Source: Lentisphaerota bacterium (GTDB taxonomy: Bacteria; Verrucomicrobiota; Lentisphaeria; Victivallales; GWF2-50-93). From it: a stretch of 5,558 nt of DNA. The stretch spans positions 1 to 5,558 of the forward strand of contig JANYBI010000105.1 in the NCBI GenBank assembly GCA_025360875.1. Reading direction: 5' to 3'. Below are positions 1 to 5,349 of the stretch, one piece after another. How positions within the stretch are numbered: the first letter of the stretch is position 1; each line of letters starts with the position of its first letter. The notes beneath the pieces were generated by a model. It was given only the letters and a program-made list of their open reading frames with translations. It had not been told where the DNA came from and did not search any database. Position numbers and translations under genes: made by a program.

Positions 1-1
1 T

Positions 2-28
2 TTCGTGTAATTCGTGTGTTTCGTGGTT
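2..28. repeat. Three-unit 9-bp degenerate tandem repeat at the left edge
   Basis: Three consecutive 9-base units, TTCGTGTAA, TTCGTGTGT and TTCGTGGTT, share the core TTCGTG. Bases 29-37 (TGTCATGTT) may be a decayed fourth unit. The array may continue left of the window. It begins 14 bases past the stop codon of the large minus-strand gene, so it lies in that gene's 3' flank, where it reads CACGAA-type units. From memory, such CACGAA/TTCGTG runs are frequent between genes in Lentisphaerota and Kiritimatiellota and often give spurious short protein calls. No function is known to me. Confidence 0.75.
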
Positions 29-41
29 TGTCATGTTTTCC

Positions 42-3000
42 CTACTCGAATTTCAGCTCGCTCCACAGCGACGGAGTCAGTATCGCCTCGTCCGGAACGT
101 CATTTGTGTTGTTCGTGGTCTTGTTGCTCCAGTAATTCCTCGACGTGCATTCCTGTCCGGCACTGTCCGAACCCAGGACTCCGAAATCGCCACGGAGAAC
201 TTTCCCCTTGAGCGAATCTATTCCCAGGAGGCTCAGCGGCACGGCGGCTGTCACCGCATATCCGCCCTGGACAGGCTTCATGGTCAGAGGGAAACTGACA
301 ACGCGGACCCGTTCCATCGGGATCGTGCGCCATGGCGAGCTGAACGAAGCATTCTGCTCCTTCGGCGCTCCGGGCGCGACAGGTTCATACAGTACTGCAA
401 GCGGCTTGTTGTCCTTGAAAGTCATGAGAAGGCGCATGTCGCCCTTGACGCATGCCTGGTCCTTCGCGGCGGGATCCGTGCGGAGCATCAGGTCCACGCA
501 GTCGCCAGTTATGAACATGAGCTGTTCGTTCTGTCCGGAGTTCTTCAGCGGGGAACCGTCGTTGACCTGATACGCAAGATAGAGGTTCTTGTCATCATAT
601 GCGGCCTTTATCGTCGCAATCTTGTTTGTCCCGGCCTGGATCTCAATGCTGTTCTTCGTCATGTCCCATTCATCGCTGTGCCGTTCGCTGGTCGGCGCGG
701 CCTGGAGCATCTTTATTGAATAGGACTTCTTCCCTGTGGCCTGCGCCGCGCGTTTGACCTTGAGTTCCTGTGCGGCCACGATGTCAGGTGCTTTGACCGA
801 CACAGTCTGCCCGAAACGTTTCAGTGAATCAAGCCCGCTTATCTCCATGACAATCGCCGCTGTGCCGCCGCCGAGAGTATAGAATTTCCCGTCATCGGAC
901 TTACAGAAGGCGCCGCCAAAGCTTTCCCCGCCCGCGGTCATCGCATCGCACGGCATTCCTACAACAGCCTGTGCGGGCACGTCGAACCAGCCGCGGCAGT
1001 CGTTGTACAGGCTCTGCACCCACAGCCCGTCTTCCGTGAATATGAAGTTCTGCCCGAGATTCCCGTTGAGATAGAAGACTTCGCCGACTTCATCATTGAT
1101 CTTCGCGCGGCCGTAGAAGCTGGAAGGTCCGATGAGGATACCCGGAGCCGATGCCGGCGCATTATGCGAACCGTGCACTGAAACATATTGGCTCGGATAA
1201 GTCCAGAGGATTTTTCCGTCGGTAGCCATCGCCTGGAGAGGCGACTGGTTGAGATAGATCCTGTTGTCGCGTCCGACAGCGATCATTCCTTCGCCGCCCA
1301 TCTCGCCCTGCGGAGTGATCTTGGTCATCGTATCAAAACTGTAGTTCGGCGTTCCGCCGGCAGTATATCCCTGCGGTTTGAATGAGAGGAAATCCTTTGT
1401 GTTGCCAGCCTGCGAAATGACCACGTTCAGGTCGTCGCCCATCGCCTGGCCCCAGTAGTAGCGGCCAAGGCCGATGTCCCTCGTCTGGATCTCCTCGCGC
1501 TGCGCAATTCCGTCATCGTTCTTGTCAATCCACAGGAAAGCCTTACCAAAGAGTCCTTCCCAGAGCGGCTTATTGAACTTCTGGTTCCAGTCCTTGTGGT
1601 ATGCTTCGTCCATGGTCTTCCCCATTCCGACATTTCCCCACTCGGCCGCATGTCGCCAGCTTCCATCCTTCTGCCGCAGATATATTTTTACCATTGAAGC
1701 GTCGCGCGCCGTGCTCCTGATCTGGATATATTCGCGTCCGTCGATCTTTGCATATTGCGTGACCCATTCGCCTCCCGTGCCAAGGGCATCGGAGATAGTG
1801 TAGAGCGGACGGAATTTGTTTTTCGCAAGGTCAAGCTTGTACTCGACCCTTTCGCTGAAACCGCGCGTATGGTCGAACGGATTTATGCTGCCGCCAGCCG
1901 CATATGCGGTCGTGCCGATGAGATCGAACGCGAGAGTAGTGTCGGCATTCCAGATGCTTGTGCGCTTGGGCTGCTGGTTCTCCTCGGTGACCCATAGCCG
2001 GCCTTTGCTGTCAATTGCGATCTGCGCAGGATTGAGCATGCCATTCTCATCGAAGAATCCGACTTCCGGACGGCCTCCGGCCTTGCCGATGGCGCTGAGC
2101 TTCTTGCCTTGTGCATCGAAAACTTCCACGTTCATCTTCTTGCCGCGCTGGCTGATGAAAATTTTGCCATCCTTGTCGAACGCGATTCCCCGCGGATCGG
2201 CCAGACCGTCCATCACCTTGACAGCTTTGCCTGCATCCATATCAATATTATATAAGGAAGGTCCTGCGACAATGTACAGCTTGCCATCGGGCGCATATCC
2301 GCAGGCCGCCATGTTCTCCGGCATGTCCTTGAGCTCTTTTTCAACACTTCCGTTGTCGGCGTTCATGATCAGGATCTTCTTGTCGGCTGCCATGATGACA
2401 GCCAGATGTCCGTCATTCAGAGAAATGGTACGGCACTGGGCACCGCCGTCCTTCTCGCAAATTTGCAGATCAAGCACATCCTTGCCGTCCTTGTCCTTGA
2501 GGTTCCAGGCGGCATACGCGCCCGTCTTCAGATCGCAGCGCCAGATGAAGAAACGGCCCTTGCCTTCGCTGGATGCGATCCACAGGATTTTTCCGTCGGT
2601 CGCAAGCGAGATGCGGTCGCTGACGCCGAACATCCTGTTCGCGAGACCCCACAGGCGCTGCCCGGTCATGTCAACACCGATTAGATGCTGTCCCGCTTCG
2701 CCCATCGGACATGCGAGACCGAGGAATTCGGTTCCTGCGGCCACAGCCTGCGGTGCCGTGTGATCGCCGTAGTAGGCGCCTCTGCCGTCGGCCGTCTGCC
2801 AGCCGGGATTTCCGGGACTTGCGAACGAACCTGCATATTTCAGATGAAGCCCGTCATGCGTCAACCCCTTGACCGTATAATTTCCCGGAGGCACGATGTT
2901 GCCGTTGTCGTCGATGCAGTCCCAGAGATCGGTGTTCGCGCCCTTCTTGCGTTCAGCGGAAGGCAGCAGGTTGCGGACCCTCTTCCCGTTTGAATCGTCG

Positions 3001-3878
3001 ATGGCGATAGTCACACGGCTGTCTTTCGGCAGTTCGTAGGTGATGGCAACAGGACCTTCCATCTTTTCCGAGCCCGGCGGATTGTCCCACGGCTGCGGAG
3101 GAAGTGTGAGTTTGCCGCTGTTCTCGAGTATGACCTGGCCCCAGCTGTCCTTGGCGGTCCAGAAGAATTCGCGGCTTGTCGTGCCGTCGGCAAGATTGTC
3201 CGCATAACGGTGTATCGGCCAGTCAGCCTCTCCCCAGAGGAGTTCGATGCCGCAACGGAAATTGTCGCCGGACGCATATTTCTTATCGAGAGTGATCAGG
3301 TTCCACGGGATCTTCATTTCCTGTACATATCCCTTACCGTCCTCATCCTTCAGGAAAGCCATCTCGGCGCCGTCGTCAAGCTTCCATCCTTCTTTGCGGA
3401 ACAGGTTCTTGCTGCCGCCGCCGAAGGGCTCATTGAGATTCTTGCCGTAGTCGAGATTTATGAAAGGTTCGTTCTTGCCTGCAAAGTACCAGGCGGTAAG
3501 ATGCGTGATCCGGTCGGTCTTTAGACGCAGCTGGACGCAGTCCCCGGCCCATCCTTTGCCGGCCTGGAACTGTGGGTCATGCGAGTTGCCCATCGGGATC
3601 GGATCCTTCCAGTGGATGGAAACGTACAGCGCCTCGGGATCGTACATCATGGCGATGCGGCCCGAATAGATGTCTTTCAGCGAAAGCACATCGTAGCACA
3701 TCAGTATCTGACCCGAAAGATCCCAGTCGTCGAGTTTTCCGTCGATGGTCACTTTGCCTGCCGGTACCGCATGGATTCCGTGGTTGTCCGTCTGCAGCGC
3801 CATCGCCGACGGCAGTGCCGAAATTGCGAAGATCGCAGCCAGGAACAGGGATTTTAGAATTGATGGGTTTGATTTCAT
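42..3878 (-). CDS. Secreted multidomain protein: twin CBM9-like domains flanking a beta-propeller
   Basis: The product has 1,278 residues counted from the Met codon at 3876-3878. That start is chosen because GGAG lies six bases before it. The alternative Met at 3888-3890 would add only MELQ and has just a weak AACGG upstream. Residues 1-27 form a signal peptide: a lysine-bearing start, a hydrophobic core LFLAAIFAISAL, and a likely cut after AMA. Residues about 37-258 resemble a CBM9/DOMON-type sugar-binding fold (TIDGKLDDWDLSG, LYVSIHWKD, GDCVQLRLKTD). Residues about 275-352 resemble a FlgD/Ig-like module (DLWDCIDDNG, VPPGNYTVKGL). Residues about 375-1030 read as NHL/PQQ-like propeller blades (LADPRGIAFDKDGKIFIS, LNPAQIAIDSKGRLWVTEEN). 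An insertion near 665-855 carries a canonical EF-hand loop, DKNDDGIAQREE, at 785-796. Residues about 1051-1278 form a second CBM9-like domain (LYLAYQVND, GDCVDLMLRTD). I see no catalytic motif. An extracellular carbohydrate-binding or surface role is inference. The reading frame is intact. Confidence 0.93.
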   Translation of the reverse strand: MKSNPSILKSLFLAAIFAISALPSAMALQTDNHGIHAVPAGKVTIDGKLDDWDLSGQILMCYDVLSLKDIYSGRIAMMYDPEALYVSIHWKDPIPMGNSHDPQFQAGKGWAGDCVQLRLKTDRITHLTAWYFAGKNEPFINLDYGKNLNEPFGGGSKNLFRKEGWKLDDGAEMAFLKDEDGKGYVQEMKIPWNLITLDKKYASGDNFRCGIELLWGEADWPIHRYADNLADGTTSREFFWTAKDSWGQVILENSGKLTLPPQPWDNPPGSEKMEGPVAITYELPKDSRVTIAIDDSNGKRVRNLLPSAERKKGANTDLWDCIDDNGNIVPPGNYTVKGLTHDGLHLKYAGSFASPGNPGWQTADGRGAYYGDHTAPQAVAAGTEFLGLACPMGEAGQHLIGVDMTGQRLWGLANRMFGVSDRISLATDGKILWIASSEGKGRFFIWRCDLKTGAYAAWNLKDKDGKDVLDLQICEKDGGAQCRTISLNDGHLAVIMAADKKILIMNADNGSVEKELKDMPENMAACGYAPDGKLYIVAGPSLYNIDMDAGKAVKVMDGLADPRGIAFDKDGKIFISQRGKKMNVEVFDAQGKKLSAIGKAGGRPEVGFFDENGMLNPAQIAIDSKGRLWVTEENQQPKRTSIWNADTTLAFDLIGTTAYAAGGSINPFDHTRGFSERVEYKLDLAKNKFRPLYTISDALGTGGEWVTQYAKIDGREYIQIRSTARDASMVKIYLRQKDGSWRHAAEWGNVGMGKTMDEAYHKDWNQKFNKPLWEGLFGKAFLWIDKNDDGIAQREEIQTRDIGLGRYYWGQAMGDDLNVVISQAGNTKDFLSFKPQGYTAGGTPNYSFDTMTKITPQGEMGGEGMIAVGRDNRIYLNQSPLQAMATDGKILWTYPSQYVSVHGSHNAPASAPGILIGPSSFYGRAKINDEVGEVFYLNGNLGQNFIFTEDGLWVQSLYNDCRGWFDVPAQAVVGMPCDAMTAGGESFGGAFCKSDDGKFYTLGGGTAAIVMEISGLDSLKRFGQTVSVKAPDIVAAQELKVKRAAQATGKKSYSIKMLQAAPTSERHSDEWDMTKNSIEIQAGTNKIATIKAAYDDKNLYLAYQVNDGSPLKNSGQNEQLMFITGDCVDLMLRTDPAAKDQACVKGDMRLLMTFKDNKPLAVLYEPVAPGAPKEQNASFSSPWRTIPMERVRVVSFPLTMKPVQGGYAVTAAVPLSLLGIDSLKGKVLRGDFGVLGSDSAGQECTSRNYWSNKTTNNTNDVPDEAILTPSLWSELKFE

Positions 3879-3884
3879 TTGGAG

Positions 3885-3888
3885 CTCC
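3885..3888 (-). promoter_or_regulatory. Shine-Dalgarno site deciding the start of the large gene
   Basis: On the minus strand GGAG is followed by CTCCAA and then ATG, a spacing of six bases. This supports Met at 3878 rather than the upstream in-frame ATG at 3890, which overlaps the site itself. The core lies in the 8-base palindrome GGAGCTCC, so the site could pair with another copy of itself but cannot form a local hairpin. Confidence 0.7.
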
Positions 3889-4031
3889 ATCCGTTATTGT
3901 TATCGAAATGAATATTTATAAAGATAACATTATTTTGCCGTCGCAATAATTCAAGCCTTCCAGAATAAATATGGGTGTTTTTTCGCATGCCGCGCAGGAG
4001 GTTTCCCAGTCATTGCCTTGATGTCGGACTT

Positions 4032-4055
4032 GATAAAGACAGCTGTCGATTTATC
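4032..4055. repeat. Bulged 11-bp dyad GATAAAGACAG / CTGTC-GA-TTTATC
   Basis: The arms GATAAAGACAG and CTGTCTTTATC are exact complements once a two-base GA insertion (4048-4049) in the right arm is set aside. The centre is the 10-base perfect palindrome GACAGCTGTC (4038-4047). There is no loop, which fits a DNA-level operator or an extruded cruciform better than an RNA hairpin. It lies 154-177 bases upstream of the large gene's start and about 345 upstream of the plus gene. No cognate regulator is visible in the window. Confidence 0.6.
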
Positions 4056-4090
4056 TTATTCTTTATTTGCGATTTGGTAATGCCAGTCTT

Positions 4091-4169
4091 ACAAACTGAT
4101 TTCAAAACTACGGAAACGGTTTGTCGTGGAGATAAGCCACGTTGGAGTTCAAACTTTAGTTTGTCTTAA
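4091..4169. repeat. Three consecutive small inverted repeats left of the nested palindrome
   Basis: ACAAAC (4091-4096) pairs with GTTTGT (4119-4124), and inner TTTC (4100-4103) pairs with GAAA (4113-4116). Directly abutting is CGTGG (4125-4129) with CCACG (4137-4141) around a 7-base loop. Next is CAAACT-TT-AGTTTG at 4150-4163. These tile the stretch almost without gaps. They could be decayed copies of short palindromic repeat elements. Individually the shortest stems could occur by chance; the density is the notable part. Confidence 0.55.
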
Positions 4170-4170
4170 G

Positions 4171-4246
4171 TGTTTGTTGGTAGTAGCGCAATTAATTGCG
4201 CGTTCTTGAAAATAATAACGGCGTATAAATTCGCCTACTACAAACA
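4171..4246. repeat. Nested palindromic element with an outer stem and two inner hairpins
   Basis: The outer arms are TGTTTG (4171-4176) plus TAGTAG (4181-4186), complementary to CTACTA (4235-4240) plus CAAACA (4241-4246). A TTGG bulge sits in the left arm. Inside are two palindromes: the perfect 16-mer GCGCAATTAATTGCGC (4186-4201), and GGCG-TATAAATT-CGCC (4220-4235). An 18-base AT-rich spacer separates them. Each inner palindrome shares its first or last base with the outer arm, so the whole can fold as a three-way junction. This looks like a REP/BIME-type or miniature mobile element. I recall similar GTAGTAG-framed palindromes in related genomes but cannot confirm it here. Confidence 0.75.
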
Positions 4247-4252
4247 AAATAT

Positions 4253-4307
4253 GCAAGCTAACAACTTGCCACATGAGTTACGTAGCACGTGTTAACGTGG
4301 TCACGTG
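4253..4307. repeat. Hairpin GCAAG/CTTGC followed by a CACGT/ACGTG hairpin and CACGTG boxes
   Basis: GCAAG (4253-4257) pairs with CTTGC (4265-4269) around a 7-base loop. CACGT (4286-4290) pairs with ACGTG (4295-4299) around GTTA. The perfect 6-mer CACGTG occurs at 4286-4291 and again at 4302-4307, one and a half helical turns apart. Flanking the whole palindrome cluster, GTTGGAGT (4141-4148) and ACTCCAAC (4310-4317) form an 8-base inverted pair. The cluster may be one composite repeat or several stacked ones. Confidence 0.5.
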
Positions 4308-4332
4308 ATACTCCAACTTAAGAAATCAGATC

Positions 4333-4360
4333 AAGAGAGGCAATTTTGAAATGCTCTCTT
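4333..4360. promoter_or_regulatory. Dyad AAGAGAG / CTCTCTT upstream of the 222-residue gene
   Basis: AAGAGAG (4333-4339) and CTCTCTT (4354-4360) are exact 7-base complements. The stem can extend by CA/TG if one G bulges, leaving a loop of ATTTTGAAA. It ends 40 bases before the ATG of the plus gene. The loop contains the only -35-like TTGAAA seen here, so the dyad could be an operator overlapping a promoter, a 5' leader hairpin, or the decayed terminator of something older. The sequence does not decide between these. Confidence 0.45.
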
Positions 4361-4387
4361 AATGTTTTAAATGTCTCAACAATAAAC

Positions 4388-4393
4388 GGAGGG
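4388..4393 (+). promoter_or_regulatory. Strong Shine-Dalgarno site of the 222-residue gene
   Basis: GGAGGG is followed by seven bases and the ATG at 4401. The nearby ATG at 4396 is out of frame and too close to this site, so the start at 4401 is well supported. Confidence 0.85.
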
Positions 4394-4400
4394 TGATGAC

Positions 4401-5069
4401 ATGAGGAAAGTTTTTGCAGTTATCTGTGCGGCATTGGTGGTTTTAGCGGTACGTGTGCAGTCCCAGGAAAAGACGGCAGGCGTGGATGACGAAGGGTTTA
4501 TCCGCGACTGGCTTGTACTGGCTTCAGTCGATCTCGGGGACAAGGCGTCAACCCATGAGGAGGACAGTCAGAAGCCGATGTTCGACAAGGAATATTATCC
4601 CGAACAGAACAAGGTTAATCCGAAGGCTGGCGACAAGGCGAAGATCGGTGACAGGGAACTGGAATGGAAAGCTGTCACCTCTGACAACAGCATCATGAAC
4701 ATCCTCAAGCTCTGCGAAGATACCAGCTCTCCGAAAGTCAACTGCCTGGCAATGGGCGTCTGCTATATCATGGCCGACGAGGATATCGCCAACGTGAAGC
4801 TCAAGATCGGTTCGGATGACAGCTCCCTCTGGAAGCTCAACGACACCGAAGTGATCCGCGTCTATTCCGGACGCGCCACCGATAAGGACCAGGATACCAA
4901 GGAAGGCCTGACCCTCAAGAAGGGCGTGAACGTCCTTAAGTTTGCAGTCATAAACGGTGAAGGCGAATTTTCAATATGCGCCCGTTTCGTCGACAAGGAC
5001 GACAAGCCTGTAAAGAATCTGAAGATCAGCCTGACACCGCCGCCTGCGCCTGCTGCTGAGGCGAAATAA
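4401..5069 (+). CDS. Secreted single-domain beta-rich protein (GSDD-type), function unknown
   Basis: The product has 222 residues, with a GGAGGG ribosome site seven bases before ATG. Residues 1-21 form a signal peptide: RK, then the hydrophobic VFAVICAALVVLAV, with a likely cut after VQS. The mature part opens with FIRDWLVLASVDLG (33-46). It continues with KAGDKAKIGDRELEWKAV (75-92) and the core IGSDDSSLWKLNDTEVIRVY (136-155), then DQDTKEGLTLKKGVNVLKF (163-181) and the ending SICARFVDKDDKPVKNLKIS. This order matches a domain that I recall as widespread in secreted planctomycete and Lentisphaerota proteins ('DWLVLGPF ... GSDDGVKVWLNG ... LKKGVNRLLVKV'). It resembles PA14/galactose-binding-like beta sandwiches. 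Here the usual WLNG is replaced by KLND. The tail PPPAPAAEAK is a proline/alanine linker leading to nothing. No catalytic residues are recognisable. The gene diverges from the large gene, so co-regulation is possible but unproven. Confidence 0.93.
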   Translation: MRKVFAVICAALVVLAVRVQSQEKTAGVDDEGFIRDWLVLASVDLGDKASTHEEDSQKPMFDKEYYPEQNKVNPKAGDKAKIGDRELEWKAVTSDNSIMNILKLCEDTSSPKVNCLAMGVCYIMADEDIANVKLKIGSDDSSLWKLNDTEVIRVYSGRATDKDQDTKEGLTLKKGVNVLKFAVINGEGEFSICARFVDKDDKPVKNLKISLTPPPAPAAEAK

Positions 5070-5092
5070 CGGCCTGCAATGGATGAGTAGAG

Positions 5093-5124
5093 ACCGAGTG
5101 GCAAAGTGACCTAGTGCCCGAGTG
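5093..5124. repeat. Exact 4 x 8-bp degenerate tandem repeat (xCCxAGTG)
   Basis: The four units ACCGAGTG, GCAAAGTG, ACCTAGTG and CCCGAGTG run with no spacer. All share AGTG at positions 5-8 and C at position 2. The array starts 23 bases past the stop codon of the plus gene. Its period is not a multiple of three and no gene crosses it, so it is not coding. Confidence 0.75.
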
Positions 5125-5129
5125 ATTAT

Positions 5130-5159
5130 ACCAAGATGCAATCAAATGGCAAGAACATG
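5130..5159. repeat. Second degenerate short-period repeat, CAA...ATG units
   Basis: Following the 8-bp array after a short ATTAT stretch are ACCAAGATG, CAATCAAATG and GCAAGAACATG. They share a CAA...ATG pattern at about 9-11 base spacing. The resemblance is looser than in the array beside it. It may be the same process with more decay, or chance in a CA-rich stretch. Confidence 0.35.
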
Positions 5160-5178
5160 CCTTGCGGCATTGAGCCGC
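5157..5178. repeat. Two overlapping, mutually exclusive short hairpins
   Basis: ATGCC (5157-5161) pairs with GGCAT (5166-5170) around TTGC. GCGGC (5164-5168) pairs with GCCGC (5174-5178) around ATTGA. They share 5164-5170, so only one can form at a time. No T-run follows, so neither is a standard intrinsic terminator for the gene ending at 5069. Confidence 0.4.
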
Positions 5179-5202
5179 CATAGCTGTTCTCAGCGAAGGC
5201 GG
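5175..5202. repeat. CCGCC-ATA-GCTG hairpin with 3x3 internal loop
   Basis: CCGCC (5175-5179) pairs with GGCGG (5198-5202). GCTG (5183-5186) pairs with CAGC (5191-5194) under a TTCT tetraloop (5187-5190). Between the two stems lies a symmetric three-by-three internal loop, ATA opposite GAA. I recall the pattern CCGCC-ATAGC ... GCGAA-GGCGG as a common intergenic palindrome in Planctomycetota, Verrucomicrobiota and other environmental bacteria. That recollection needs a database check. Confidence 0.65.
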
Positions 5203-5205
5203 ATT

Positions 5206-5227
5206 AAGCCCTAAGCCCTCAAGGGCT
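5206..5227. repeat. Tandem AAGCCCT pair merging into hairpin AGCCCT-CA-AGGGCT
   Basis: AAGCCCT occurs twice head to tail (5206-5212 and 5213-5219). The second copy forms the left arm of AGCCCT-CA-AGGGCT (5214-5227), or five pairs around TCAA if a loop is required. The following GTTCTTATGT is only moderately T-rich, so it is at best a weak plus-strand terminator. GCTGTTCT at 5225-5232 repeats the same eight bases at 5183-5190. Confidence 0.45.
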
Positions 5228-5234
5228 GTTCTTA

Positions 5235-5330
5235 TGTCACCGCCCTACGGGGACTCTGGATATATTTATTCCGCACATGTCCCATGGCTGACGCCCATGG
5301 GCTACAATATATCGCCATCCTGCGGAGGCT
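5235..5330 (+). repeat. P-H-P composite hairpin module, forward copy
   Basis: Three hairpins occur in order. P is CCC-TAC-GGG (5243-5251), followed by a 28-base AT-rich spacer containing ATATATTTATT. H is CCCATGGC / GCCATGGG with one extra C in the right arm and a TGAC loop (5281-5301), followed by CTACAATAT. The second P is GCC-A-TCC-TGC-GGA-GGC (5314-5329). I recall the same plan (P, T-rich spacer, H, CTACA, P) from intergenic repeats in several environmental bacterial groups. The plus-strand polarity points away from the gene ending at 5069, so P plus the T-rich spacer could help end its transcript. Confidence 0.65.
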
Positions 5331-5349
5331 TCATATGGAATCAGATTCT

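Larger units (their letters stand above)
3891..4400. promoter_or_regulatory. Divergent intergenic control region, AT-rich and palindrome-dense
   Basis: These 510 bases separate two genes read away from each other, so both promoters should lie here. I cannot assign either with confidence. For the plus gene, TTGAAA (4346-4351) and TTAAAT (4367-4372) are only a weak pair with a 15-base spacer. For the minus gene, the stretch 3910-3950 is AT-rich and contains TATAAA on the minus strand (3915-3920) and an imperfect dyad at 3929-3950, but no well-spaced -35 box. The interval is mainly filled by inverted repeats, listed separately. No RNA gene was recognised. Confidence 0.6.

Noticed and set aside
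33..719. Plus-strand open frame of 228 codons
   Set aside because: It is antisense to the second CBM9-like domain and begins in the repeat array; the minus-strand reading shows clear domain motifs.
1816..2763. Plus-strand open frame of 315 codons
   Set aside because: It lies wholly antisense to the well-supported propeller gene, has no ribosome site I trust, and its translation is low-complexity-like without a recognisable domain. GC-rich third positions on the real strand explain the lack of stops.
42..3878. Enzyme assignment such as lactonase or PQQ dehydrogenase from the propeller
   Set aside because: Blade-like repeats alone do not define an enzyme, and I see no catalytic or cofactor motif that would separate these families.
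4021..4080. Small frame MSDLIKTAVDLSYSLFAIW
   Set aside because: AGGAGGT lies 18 bases before the ATG, too far for normal initiation, and the frame overlaps the 4032-4055 dyad. Nothing else supports it.
3975..4169. Plus-strand open frame of 64 codons from a GTG
   Set aside because: It has no ribosome site before it and runs through several palindromes, ending next to the nested element. The translation shows no domain.
4401..4463. Lipoprotein signal around Cys9 of the 222-residue protein
   Set aside because: The residues before Cys9 (AVI) do not fit a lipobox and the cysteine is too near the start. A normal signal peptide cut after VQS fits better.
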